Of a stretch of DNA of 64,000 bases, positions 43,501-53,191 are shown piece after piece. How positions within the stretch are numbered: position 1 is the stretch's first letter; each line of letters opens with the position of its first letter. The DNA is from Megamerina dolium (Eukaryota > Arthropoda > Insecta > Diptera > Megamerinidae). Below the pieces are notes generated by a model. It ran no database searches. It saw only the letters and a list, made by a program, of their open reading frames with translations, and was not told the DNA's origin. The DNA lies in the NCBI GenBank assembly GCA_963854835.1, contig OY978525.1, forward strand, positions 74,270,128-74,334,127, written 5' to 3'. The position numbers and the translations under genes were made by a program.

Positions 43501-46500
43501 GTTCTTCGAAACAACTGGCATATGTTTGCAGCAACGATCATAATTTACATATTTCATATTTTCCAAGTGTGTGACCGACCTTCAATTCTCACAGCATTCA
43601 CATGCAATCTCGCGTAGGATTAATGTTTTATTACATTCCGAGTCTAGCAGCGCAATGTGTATCGCCATTTATAATGACCCTTTTGACGGTTTCATCAGTT
43701 TCATTTACAGTCAGCACGTTCTTAATGAATTTCAGCCACGTTGAGCGTGCATGGAGAGTTCATCTCGAATGATCGCAGAAATTCTGGCCAGCTTTTCGCA
43801 GCTCCCTTCAACTTCACTTGTACCGCAAAGATAACTACATTTTCGTGCCATCAATATAAAGCACTTAGTTGTTCGACTCTACTCAAAAATTGTGTTGACG
43901 AATAAAATTGCTATTTCTTTCATGTTATGACATTTGTCGTTCGATGTATTCTGTGTAACAGTATGTCGAGGAACACATTCTCCGTCACGTAGGTCAGCAG
44001 TTGCAAATGTTGCTACATATGGCCGTGCACGCTCATTGATACTACCACATTATCATGTCGAGGACAAGATGATTACGATTGCATGTATGGTGTCGTGTTA
44101 GTTACTTATACACTCTGCTGTTTGGTGCTGCACCCATTATGTGTCGGCGACAACAGCGGAGATAGCAAATTCTGCAAACAACTATTCATAATCGTTAAGT
44201 TCACCTTCGGTATGTTTGCGTATTGTTATATATAGTTTGCGACAGCGCATCTGACAGCAATAACAATATCGGCGGCGCAGTGTACACTTGCGTTGCAGTT
44301 GTCAAAAACATATTCTTTTATGAGTCGCTACACGCAGTTTGCGACACCTCGGCTGAAAACGACATCAACGTCATCGGCTACACGATGTTCGCTTGTTCGT
44401 GGTTAGTCATCAAGAATTCATTAGAACTAAAGTCGTTTCGTGCAACGGCATGCACCGCGCCAGCATAGCTGTTCGTTACCAACTTTTTGGATGTTTGGAT
44501 TTGCTTCTCAACTGTACGCTAGAGACCTTTAACACCAGAATTGGCTGGTGGCTTTTCCAGTTGCATTACTGGCATTTATTTTCATGGTATTCTTGAAGTC
44601 TCATAATAAGTTCGGATTTAGTACTAACTTATTCTTACTCACGATCGGAACCAAAAAAAAAATAGAAATATGAATCATTACAAATTAATCTAATTATAAT
44701 GACATTCATTTTTGAGCTCTAAGAGCGAGCATTTGCTAGGGCGCTCATGTGTGACGCAATGGCGTCCACATCGTGGTCATGTACCATGGATGAATTTGAG
44801 GATTTGATTGAAAACCCAGAACCTAGTCGCAAGATGCGGGTAACTAGAGGGCAGTCTGGTGTTGATGTATTAAATAACAGTACAAGTGAAAATATCACCA
44901 TAATTTTTAAGTTAACGGGAGATGGAAAAAATAATAATAAGATGCCGGCAGGGAATGACCGGTTTGTCGATATTAGGGTGCCCCCAAAGTCTCAACTGAA
45001 CAAAAGTTTAAATAATAAAATACTTATGTATCCGAAAGATTTAATTGGAAGTGTTGCTGTTTTAGTAGACACATCTCGTGCGGATGGTATCAACAATAAG
45101 AGAATTAAAAATGGTTCCACAACGCGATAGGAAAACAACGAAAAATTCATTCCAACGTTATCTATAAAAGTGGGATTTCTAGAAATGAGAAGGAAATCTT
45201 CTTAAATTATACCATCATGGAGGTCGACCACTATTTCCCACCTGTACGACAGTATAACAACTATTGAAGAATCGGACACACACAAAATTCGTGCCATATA
45301 ACAGCCCAAAATGCATTCTGGACACGTCTCAAATGAAAAAAAAAGTGTAAGTTGTGGTCCAAAGAATTAGACTTTAAAAAATAATGACAATAAAAAAGTT
45401 GTCACGGAGGGGAGTAGCGGATTCATATGCCAGCTACAAGCAAAATCGCTTTCAATTGCTCGAAAATAATGATGATTTTCCGAATTTACGTAATGAACGA
45501 AATAATACAAAAAGCAAAGAGTTGGAGGTAAATAAAATTCTTACAAGATAGATATATAAACCGTTAATATCCTTCGTATTAAGTACTATCCCAAATGCTG
45601 GAAAACTTCAAAAATTATTATGATAGCCAAATCAGGAAAAGACCCTACAAAAGTTGCATCGTACAGACCTATCAGCCTCCTGCCTCTACTCTCTAAAGTA
45701 TTCGAAAAGCTACTTGTCATGAATATAACTCCATTTATTAATCTCAACCAACTGATTCCCCAAAATCAGTTTGGATTTAGAAAACAGCACGGCACAATAG
45801 AACAAGTCTACCGCATTGTAACTCTGATAAGGAACACTTTTGAAGAAAAATAGTATTGCTCAGCTGTATTTCTTGATATCACTCAAGCTTTCGATAAAGT
45901 ATGGCACGATGGCCTTATTTACAAACTCAAACTATTACTGCCTGCAAATGTCTCCTCATTGCTTAGTAGCTACCTCACGAAAAGACAATTTCTCGTACAT
46001 CACAAGAATTACACAACAAATCCATTGGATATTCACGCTGGCGTTCCTCAAGGAAGCGTTTTGGGCCTCTTACTGTATCTCTTATACACTTCAGATATGC
46101 CCAACAATAACTATACATTCATATCGACCTTTGCTGATGATACGGCAATATTGTGCTCTCGCTCTAACCCCATAGAAGCTACTAAACTCCTGCAGACTCA
46201 TGTCGATTCTCTCGAAATCTGGCTAGCAAAATGGCGTATAAAAGTCAATGAATCAAAGAGCGTACATGTAACCTTCACGCTAAGGCTAGATACATGTCCC
46301 CCACTTAAAATTAATGGCCAATCAGTTCCACAATGTTCCTCAACAAAGTACTTGAGTATTCACCTCGACAGAAGGCTGACCTGGAAAAATCACATAGAGG
46401 CAATTAATCAGTTATGGTGGCTGTTACACAAAATCTTGAATACAAAGTGCTATTATATAAAGCAATCCTGAAGCCAATCTGGACTTATGGTATTCAGTTT

Positions 46501-49500
46501 TGGGGCACCGCATCTCCCTCAAATATCGAAAAATTGCAGCGAACACAATCCAAGTGTCTGCGAATTATTGTAAACGCGCCTTGGTATATGAGGAATGTTA
46601 ACATCCATCGAGATTTAAATGTACCCACAATTTCTGAGGAAGTTGCAATGTCCTGTAGAAGCTACATTCAAAAATTACACAATCATCCGAATCCCCTTGC
46701 TAGGCAATTGTTGCTGAGCACGGGGCATCGTCGATTAAAAAGAAAAGACACACTGAATATGCTGTGAAATTGCTATACCTCGCGACTCGACAAATTGTGA
46801 TGGAACGTAGGGAATATCACATAATTTTAGTTAGTTTGTAAGATTTGAATACTTATTGTTAGTTTCTAGGTATTTTAGAAAGATTCAATAAATACTTAGT
46901 ATTAAAAAAAAAGGTAGCAAAAAGGAATTTCAGAATTTCAGTGGTACCACCTTTGATAAGAAGGGATATTCAAGATTATCGGAGTTTGAAAAACTGACGA
47001 GTGAATTTTGTGAATTCGTTCTGGATGTTTTCAACAAGGATGGCAATGTTGCGGCCAATCATTTTTGTAGAAGATTTGAAAGAATGTGTGCGGAAAGCGA
47101 TGTGAATATCATTAAAAATGATGGAACTAATGTCTCGGATTCGGAATGAAATTTCTACAATACAACTGTCAGTTTTTGAAAGCAAATGGGCCAAATGTCG
47201 AACTCTTTGTTTAACACAAATGATATTGATATATGTTGTCTCAGTGAAATTTTTTCGCATAATAATGGGAAAAGCATTTATAATTTGATTAATTTTTTTT
47301 ATCGAGTCAATTTAAGTGAATTTCGTGAGACACAAAAATTGGCATTTTACCGTTAATACGTATACAAAAAAAAAGGATGCTTGACTTTTGCCACCTATGC
47401 ATTTATTGGCAATACTTCGACAGGATGTAATGTGATAAGCATTAATGCGGATTAAATGTTTCACTTTTCAATTCATTTTGCGTGTTCTATTCTTTTTGCT
47501 GAGTTCTGGGCTATCAGAGGGGCGGTCGATGTTGTCATTGAGGGTCGACAAACTGGTCATTGTTGCTGACAGTCTTATAACCTGCAAATTATTTACAGCT
47601 AAAGTTACAGACATTTATATTATTACTCACATCCATAACAGACTTACCTTCTTCTGCACACTTTCCACCAAATGGTGCCTAAATATTTAAGGATCATTAA
47701 TAGATTGATGGCTGGTCCAATGAAACAGAGGATTTTCGGCACAGTCTTTTCGAGTGTCCAATGTACAAGGAGACACGTGATAAATATAAAATTTTGGGTG
47801 ATTTCAATTCAACTAAGGATATTGTAAAAACAAAGGTGGTCGATAATTTTAAATGTATTTGCAATTTCATTTTGATAATTGATATTTAATTAGATAATAT
47901 ATATTTGACAAAGTGTTTGTTTATTGTAATTAGCCATTTGACTTTTCGGTGTACCTTTCGCTTATTGCTCGCAGTTATATACTGCTAAAGGTTCGTGGTC
48001 ACGTTACACCCATAGTTGGTTGGTGATATCTGTTTTGTCTTGTCGACGTGAATTTTTAACTATTGACAACACTATTAATCTAATAAGATTAAATTAATCA
48101 TCTGGACTGGAATAAGTTGTGTGGCGGTTCCTGAATATTACGATTGTTCCTGGTTCGAATTTTGGTTCGACCTTCGATTCCAGTCTAAGGCTTTCTATCT
48201 GCTTTTGTGTACAAATTGTATGCTATTTTCTCAATTTTGAGATTTCGAAGGTGATTGTATATTCAGAAATTAATTAGAGAAGTTGTAACTGAGACGAGAA
48301 AATACAAACTGTGCGATAGCCTGGCCTATGCGAGTATATACTCCGTCAACCAAACCGAGAATTAAAACAGAAAAGAAATAATTATAATCACATAAAGTTA
48401 GGAGCTATGTTAGTACCACGTGCTCTTTTGTTTAAGTTTGTGCTACAAGGAATCGACTGTCAATGGTTGTTAAGTCTTAACAAATTGTATGTTTTACTTA
48501 TTTTCTTTTTCACTCACAAAATAAAATTTAAAAATGAAAAATGTGGAAAACCGGAAATCGTACAAATTTGTAACAAGATCGAAAATCGTAATAATCACGA
48601 CAAACTCGTAACGGATACGAACTGAAGCATACATAAGATTATTGTTTAATTCTGAACTTGAAAATATGCTATTTTTATATATTTCATAAAGTGGGATATT
48701 GGAGTACCGGACCAAAAGTCCAATTTCCATTTTCAACGGCAAATTATGTACGCAATGAATAGGTGTAACACGAGGTTTTTTTCGGATGAACTGAATTTGT
48801 TTGTTTGTTGATTAACGACATTTTTCTCATTATATTTAAAAAATTTTACAAATATCAACAATTTTTATATTTTTTACAAAATTATGTTCGTCCCCGTCAT
48901 AAGCATGCTTTAGAAATCCTTTCACATTTATATTGTATACAATCTGACCCCAAATAAGCGTACCCAATAGCTTACCAATTTTTTTTTCGAGAATTAAAGA
49001 GGAGTCTCATAAATTATATAAGTTACGTATTTATTTATTTATTTATATGCAAATTGAATTAAACTTAAGAAGCTTTCAACTGATGCATATAACATATATA
49101 TAATCAACCCAATTAAAATGTGTATATATTCCTTTACAGGATTATCATGTGTTCTTCATGCACAATCCCTCTCCCAATCGATGTTTGGTATTTGACTTGG
49201 ATACCACGTTACCTTTTCCAACACATTTTCATAAATATGTTACTGAAACATTTCGTTCGGATCTTGCACTGAGACCGGAGCACCACAGGTTAGTTTCGAG
49301 TGTTTGGCCTTTTTACCGTGATGCCGTTGTTAGCCTCAAAACAAGTATGACACTAAAAAAATAAAAAACATGTACACACATATTGAAGAACAAGAAGATT
49401 AATAATTTCCTTCCACCATACGTTATTTCATTCAAATCACCTATTTGGCATGTTCATCCATAATTCAATACAGATTCTTCAGAGTCATATCCGCAGAAAC

Positions 49501-49800
49501 ATATATTTTGGAGTTCTCATCGGACCGACGACATATGCGTAGACCAGACGGAAGCTGGATAAAGCCGCCGCCTTCGTACCCCCCTATACAATCCAACAGT
49601 AAGTGCGATCGTCTTTAACATTAAAATATAATTTCATAATAAGCATTTATATTCATTTGTGCACAGGTAACGCTCACAGTTTGGGAGATTTTATATGCAT
49701 GAACCCTGGCACAGGGCCTGGCACTGTTTACAGCCTATCAGAATTTGTGTACACCTTCTACAAAGCTCCCAATGCGGTGTCACAGCAAAACAATAAATAA
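34370..49800 (+). CDS. tun: Protein N-terminal glutamine amidohydrolase (NTAQ1; Drosophila tungus), exons 2-5
   Basis: NTAQ1 deamidates an N-terminal glutamine to glutamate, feeding proteins into the Arg/N-degron pathway. It acts in cytosol and nucleus. The exons join as 34,370-34,523, 49,140-49,288, 49,474-49,598 and 49,667-49,800, all with GT/AG introns and matching phases; the reading frame is open to the TAA at 49,798. The encoded ~187 residues match the known family end to end except for the missing first exon (about 18-20 residues). The family's catalytic triad is Cys-His-Asp. His is in DYHVFFM and Asp in VFDLDTTLPF. The Cys codon is split, with only its last base (T, 34,370) in the window's exon 2. 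The intron of 14.6 kb is filled with transposons. Confidence 0.92.
34731..35444 (+). pseudogene. mariner-type transposase with internal deletion and stops
   Basis: MVKFTNQQRLEIIKYYYRNS starts the N-terminal HTH, but the sequence then jumps directly to KIIFSDEAHFWLNGFVNKQN (first catalytic Asp), so roughly 130 residues are missing. GGVIGPYFFVDETDRHFTVN, MWFQQDGATSHTAH (second Asp) and CDLTPLDFVLWGFIKSLVYA (third acidic region) follow, interrupted by in-frame stops near 34,950 and 35,218. The C-terminus (ENWVQRIDHCKRAGGGHM) ends at 35,444. The family is common in ants and other insects. Confidence 0.8.
35502..35870 (-). mobile_element. tRNA-derived SINE, copy 3
   Basis: Full-length minus-strand copy, bounded by a 9-bp target duplication AACTCAATA at 35,493-35,501 and 35,871-35,879. 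In sense orientation it reads GTGGGTGCCGTAGCTCAGTG (A box), GGTTCAATCCCCGGCTGATG (B box), the shared body, and the 3' segment GGCCAATGAGCCCTTTGGGG, then an ATTTATTTTTA-type tail. It closely matches copy 4. Confidence 0.92.
35923..37700. other. Intronic stretch of unknown origin
   Basis: No known protein is recognisable. An open frame at 36,883-37,293 (136 codons, with WMTNTFFKIVLHFVLEQENF) is the longest. It may belong to an old element, but I cannot name it. The last part, about 37,300-37,730, should contain the LTR of the BEL/Pao element if the primer site at 37,731 is real; I could not fix the LTR ends. Confidence 0.4.
37731..37747 (+). other. Primer-binding site, tRNA-Lys-like
   Basis: TGGCGCCCGACGTGGGG follows TTATTT and resembles tRNA-Lys-type primer-binding sites of insect LTR retrotransposons. 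It lies about 700 bp ahead of the BEL/Pao gag-like frame. Confidence 0.6.
38447..38950 (+). pseudogene. BEL/Pao gag (N-terminal part)
   Basis: The frame starts MSESDTILSTQSDIEKVESE. In the next frame it continues with LFKQIIDREHSLSNIEKFNY, LRNCVHGPALETTSIDAF, the DUF1759-type gag motif (F..ii....L....KF.YL...l.G.A). A frame change lies near 38,680. The gene runs into the LINE fragment at about 38,960 and resumes near 39,470 (WKESFDFKTLQTWNDC). Confidence 0.65.
38960..39463 (-). mobile_element. RTE-like LINE (family A) 3' fragment
   Basis: Minus-strand frame 39,217-39,035 reads MWSVLLCGAEALTFIVAAMN and NKIEAFEMWCYRRMLRISW, the same C-terminal block as at 8,440-8,600. Upstream sequence to about 39,463 gives decayed RT thumb (LSTYRKCELF, NKVPYRNTQKRVFK). 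It is a 5'-truncated insertion in the BEL gag gene. The T-run at 38,963 may be its poly(A). Confidence 0.7.
39470..40026 (+). pseudogene. BEL/Pao gag C-terminus and protease
   Basis: After RKWKESFDFKTLQTWNDC (gag end) and remnants of a Cys-rich stretch, the frame 39,682-40,026 contains MILVRDASGNYRSGRALLN and TCSQVNFIDELSQKLNL. BEL proteases read RALLDSGSQ.NFI here; the catalytic Asp-Ser-Gly has become Asn-Thr-Cys, so the protease is inactivated. Confidence 0.65.
40155..40522 (+). mobile_element. tRNA-derived SINE, copy 4
   Basis: The best-preserved copy: 368 bp bounded by a 13-bp target duplication TAAGAAGATCGAC at 40,142-40,154 and 40,523-40,535. The head GTGCCGTAGCTCAGTGGTTA and the GTGGTTCAATACCCGGCTGA segment give Pol III A and B boxes. 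The body matches the other copies. The 3' region has GGCCAATGAGCCCTTTGGGG and ends TTTATTTATTTT. It is inserted in the BEL/Pao remnant. Confidence 0.95.
40540..41260 (+). pseudogene. BEL/Pao protease-RT linker and start of RT
   Basis: Frames here are badly broken, but HFRS-type linker, LERRLLRSPSFRTQYIAFIA, EYESLSHMSGI, YYIPHHCVLKPAEHRRS (BEL RT start, YYIPHH.VLK) and LVSEEHRKFQYILWRSFP can be read. Block A (usually ALTADIEKMYRQ) is represented by FALTANIVKF with the catalytic Asp changed. The element stops being recognisable at about 41,260. Confidence 0.65.
41317..42026 (-). pseudogene. Ty3/gypsy RNase H end and integrase
   Basis: The frame 42,026-41,571 starts in RNase H (STLILRIARWFLKLQEYNYS, then a degraded HVDALSR-like motif HVDVDKS). 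It continues to the integrase zinc-finger region (WRILKLCHDDARHPAVEGTM, HHCC-type His residues). The frame 41,562-41,317 is the integrase core: EYILVVVDALTRYTMIFPT (first Asp), FFGLPKTLVTDRA (second Asp), where the frame ends early. Stops separate the pieces. Confidence 0.7.
42725..42842 (-). pseudogene. Ty3/gypsy RT fragment, part 2
   Basis: RELNSINIVEGAQSMLASKR and YLTVLTVMSGYYQIARPL correspond to RT block A of Ty3/gypsy (F..LDL.SGY.QI), with the catalytic Asp-Leu replaced by Val-Met. The rest of the RT upstream is displaced by the LINE tail at 42,856-43,268. Confidence 0.55.
42856..43268 (+). mobile_element. 5'-truncated LINE tail, copy 1 (probably family B 3' end)
   Basis: The 13-bp word TAGTCCACACATA at 42,843-42,855 and 43,269-43,281 is a clean target-site duplication. 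The insert encodes FERKVLRKIFGPICVGGEYR, RIKIQRLRWLGHVERMEEHA and GRRRRGRPNLRWKDQVLENL up to 43,224, the usual C-terminus of arthropod LINEs with an ERK/RWLGHV block. It ends with a short TAAG repeat rather than poly(A). A second copy lies at 58,707-59,115. Confidence 0.88.
45550..46912 (+). mobile_element. Jockey-clade LINE, copy 3 (5' truncated, decayed)
   Basis: It starts about 60-70 bp further 5' than copy 1 (CCCAAATGCTGGAAAACTTC precedes the shared region) and ends in AATAAATACTTAGTATT and an A-run. It is clearly older: a stop at 45,851-45,853 replaces a lysine codon, and an in-frame deletion after ACATAGAGGCAAT (46,404) and another near 46,432 remove parts of the thumb. No target duplication was resolved. 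Confidence 0.8.
45620..46767 (+). pseudogene. Jockey reverse transcriptase, copy 3
   Basis: Three overlapping frames (45,620-45,853, 45,959-46,471, 46,414-46,767) correspond to the single frame of copies 1 and 2. FADDTAILC is still intact. The block A region FLDITQAFDKVWHD can be read after the stop. Deletions at about 46,404-46,435 shift the frame. Confidence 0.8.
47881..49139. other. NTAQ1 intron 3' part, no element recognised
   Basis: AT-rich intronic sequence. Open frames (for example 48,407-48,625) look random. A pyrimidine-poor acceptor region ends in CCTTTACAG at 49,139. Confidence 0.6.
49140..49800 (+). CDS. tun: NTAQ1 exons 3-5
   Basis: Exon 3 (49,140-49,288) follows CCTTTACAG and starts with the aspartate-tyrosine-histidine of DYHVFFMHNPSPN, including the catalytic His and the FDLDT Asp. 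Exon 4 (49,474-49,598) encodes FFRVISAETYILEFSSDRRH and the GSWIKPPPSYPPI segment. Exon 5 (49,667-49,800) encodes NAHSLGDFICMNPGTGPG, VYSLSEFVYTFYKAP and ends in SQQNNK-stop. Introns are 185 bp and 68 bp. Two overlapping AATAAA hexamers (49,792 and 49,799) sit at the stop codon; the true poly(A) signal may lie further on. Confidence 0.93.
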
Positions 49801-50030
49801 TAAAATTCTCGCAAAGAGGAATTTAACTGCATTACAAATGTAATTACCATAGAGAAATCAGAGATTGAAATAAATGCAACAACATACACCCATTTCTTCC
49901 TCATTATAATCTTCACCAATGTCTTATTGCACATTATAACAGTATTCCACATCCTACTAAGCGAAAACCCAATAGCATTAGCCATTGTCTACATGTTATG
50001 GCAGCATATATAAAGCACTTCTGACGAATC
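49801..50030. other. NTAQ1 3' flank / 3' UTR
   Basis: Directly follows the NTAQ1 stop codon and probably contains its 3' UTR. No further element is visible before the MITE. Confidence 0.5.
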
Positions 50031-50367
50031 ACACTACTCGACAAAAAGAAAGTACCCTAAACAAGAAAATGGCGCTCATTTATTTTTCTGAAGATGCGTT
50101 TCCAAGATATTCGCGAAAAACATGATTTTTTGCATTTTTTTAGTAAATGGCAAAAATCTCAAAAACGCCTGTGTCGATTGAATTAAATTTGACTGAGTTA
50201 TATGCAAAGAAATTCGAAAAAAAGAGACTTTCACCTTTTGTGAAATTTTAAACGCTTTTTTGGAGAAATGAATGAAGACAAGTTTTTTTTCAGCAGCTCA
50301 AGGTTAATCTAGAAAATTTACTTTTTTTGAGGTACTCGCAAAAAAGAAAGAAATTGTCGAGTAGTGT
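50031..50367. mobile_element. MITE with 14-bp TIRs
   Basis: ACACTACTCGACAA at 50,031-50,044 and its exact reverse complement at 50,354-50,367 bound a 337-bp non-coding segment. Homology continues a little inside (AAAGAAAG words). Flanks do not show an obvious TA duplication, so the superfamily is unclear. Confidence 0.7.
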
Positions 50368-50879
50368 TATTGATAAATTTGTTATTTCCAAAGACAAAAA
50401 CAAAAAATTATAACAACACCTTAATTTTTTACATTGAAGCAATGAAAAAATATAATCATGATCATAATAATTAAATTGTAATATTATATTTATATTATAT
50501 GATGTATTTTTGTATTTAATACATAAGACAACAACAAAATTACAAATTAACTTAAACATAATATATAACTAAATATGTACATATGTATGTACATATCTCT
50601 AATTAAACTACACTTTTTGTAATTTTTTATGCAATTCCTATACAACATATATGTAAACATATACTACATGCCTAGTTATGAATGCATATATTTCTTTGTT
50701 TTGACAATTTTTGTATAACACTTATAACGTATTGTCATACGTCTCCACGTAATGCACCGTAAATATATTTATTGTATTTATCCTATTACTGCACAAACAT
50801 ACGTACTCATTAAAAATATAATTCGAAAACTTAACACTGTGAAAAAAAATTATGTCGACTCCTGGATTCCATGAACCAT

Positions 50880-50944
50880 GTAGGTGGGTAGGCATGCTGC
50901 AAGGCTCGGTTACGGGGGCGGCCGCATAACCTAACCTAACCTAA
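50880..50944 (+). mobile_element. 65-bp retroposed LINE tail with (CCTAA)n end
   Basis: CCATGAACCAT at 50,869-50,879 and 50,945-50,955 is an 11-bp target duplication. The insert begins GTAGGTGGGTAGGCATGCTG, is GC-rich unlike its surroundings, and ends in about three to four CCTAA repeats. It looks like an extremely 5'-truncated LINE (or SINE) 3' end. Confidence 0.75.
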
Positions 50945-50955
50945 CCATGAACCAT

Positions 50956-52299
50956 CGATATACAAAATATCATGTAATTGATGAATTGCATTGAGAGCAT
51001 CTAGGCACTATTAATTTGTTTTTTTACCGCGGAGAAAGCAACCAAAACGCTATATTTCTCTTTTGTTGTTATTTTGTTACCAATTTGAAAATATTATACA
51101 ATATATCACTAAAAAGGTGAGCCCTATATATTATCTTTGGCATCATCGATGTGTGTATGTAAACTAATATGTGAAAACAGTTAGGAATTTATCTATATTT
51201 TCTTCCAACGAAATGTTGCCCAAATTAATACATCGTTGGTTGCAAATATAACTGTTAAAAATATAACTTTATCCGTCCATATTGCTACCGTTAGGCAATA
51301 TGTTTCCCATAATGTATAAAAATGTTATCTCAAAATTTCAGTGGGGAAGACTCGAAATGTGTATATTTGTAATGAAATCAATTGCAAACTGTTCAAGTAT
51401 ACATCAAGATCCTATGCCCACGAAGTTTCGATTCTTTGCCATTGAAATCTTCAAACGATTTTATACTTACTTTTCGGCTCACACAAGTTTTCTTGAGAGA
51501 TAGGATAAAATTATATCATTTTAAAGTGTTTTAACCTCAAAATATAACTAACTTGACGCCATTGAAATATTTAGACGTGCATATGATTTTGACTTGGGTT
51601 ATATTTCATCGGAAGAAAATATAGAGTAATTCCCAACCGTTTTTCGAATATTGGCCTTCCTAAGATGTAAACAAAGAGCTCAAACTTTGGGGCGCGATAT
51701 TCAAAAATACAGGTGTATTCGTTTTGAAACAGTTTTGGCATGACGTTTCTTGGAATACTGGAGATGCTTATACCTATGTATTTTCTGTTTTTAAACCATT
51801 AGAAAACAGACAAAGAGCATTCACTTTGCAAAGTGTCACTCATACGACCATTCATACTTATATGTGTAATTACCGGGAACATAATCACTAATGAGCTAAA
51901 TAGAGCTTTTCTTGTCTGTGGACTCGTTTGGTTTTATAAGTCCCTTTTCTGTTGTGTTTGACTAAGATCGTATGTAAATTTACTGAAGCTTTCTATGTGA
52001 TATTTTTATCTTTGGTACTTGTGCCACATAAAGACTGATTCTTGATTAGCTTCCCTTGAGAAACATGAAAGTGTTGTACTACTAGATACTACTACTACTG
52101 ATACTGAATATTGTACTTCCGTAACTCTCTTTACCATTTCCAGTTGCCAAATTTTTTTATTTGTACTATACTTTATTTTCTTTTTTTTTTGTATTTACAA
52201 GATGTTTTTACAAGAAAAGGGCTTCTCTAACACAAGTTAACATTGGTTCTGTTTTTACTAGCACTCGTATTTACCATATTAATACTGTTGTATATTCAA
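50956..52299. other. AT-rich intergenic stretch
   Basis: No gene or element is recognisable. Two segments rich in TTTATTTT and TACTACTACTACTGATACTG-like words occur near 52,080-52,110. Confidence 0.5.
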
Positions 52300-52644
<345 letters not shown>

Positions 52645-53191
52645 AGGGTGGGTCAAATTTTTTCGACCCAAAGGCTCATCGTGATTCTTATTCTATGGGT
52701 CATTCTAAGCAAATTTGCCAAAGAAACCATAGCTCTAAAATGATTTTCGAGCCCCCGGCTTTTTCAAAATAGGTATTTTTTCTAGAAATATTCGAGAATA
52801 GAGGCAAAAAAATGCTATTTCCTTTAGCCAAATGTGTATGTGGGGGTTTTTTGGGTCGCGGAATCCATTTTTGACATTAATTTTTATTTTTGAGTGCCGC
52901 CAGAGGGCGCTTTCGTACATTTTTTTGGAAAAATATACGATACTGTTGTGGAAATAGACGAATTTTTGACTTTGTATTGAATATATTCAAAATACATACT
53001 CGAATTATAAATTGTTAAATCATATTCCATACATTTTGTTCCTTTTTCCAGCTTTTCTAAAAATAAAATCGATAGATTTCAAGCTAAGACCTAAATCACA
53101 TTTTTACCAGCTTTTGAAGGAAGAAAACCTCAAAATCTAGCTGGAAAATCTTAATATTTAAAAATTAATTAATTAATATTTAATTTTAAAC

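Larger units (their letters stand above)
41290..44500 (-). mobile_element. Ty3/gypsy-type retrotransposon remnant (minus strand)
   Basis: Reading right to left there is a possible protease region near 43,650, RT (about 43,300-42,725, split by a LINE tail), then RNase H end and integrase zinc finger (42,026-41,571), then integrase core (41,562-41,317). The order fits Ty3/gypsy. LTRs were not found. The 5' limit is vague; sequence between 43,700 and 44,500 is only inferred to belong. Confidence 0.55.
44700..47880 (+). mobile_element. Old LINE remnant (ORF1, endonuclease start, C-terminal finger), split by Jockey copy 3
   Basis: 44,747-45,130 is an acidic and Asn-rich frame (DEFEDLIENPEPSRKMRVTR) that may be ORF1. 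After Jockey copy 3, RLSEFEKLTSEFCEFVLDVF is read at 46,970-47,040, then an endonuclease-like start (KFLQYNCQFLKANGPNVE, NDIDICCLSEIF, about 47,150-47,260). A C-terminal finger, HSLFECPMYKETRDKYKILG, lies at about 47,740-47,800. The middle (most endonuclease and all RT) is missing. The clade cannot be told. Part of the first segment could instead be non-LINE. Confidence 0.4.

Noticed and set aside
50928..50946. Interstitial telomere made of CCTAA repeats
   Set aside because: Only about four units, inside a 65-bp insert with an 11-bp target duplication; better explained as a retroposed tail.
51282..51503. 73-codon frame downstream of NTAQ1
   Set aside because: Random-looking composition and no context suggesting a gene.
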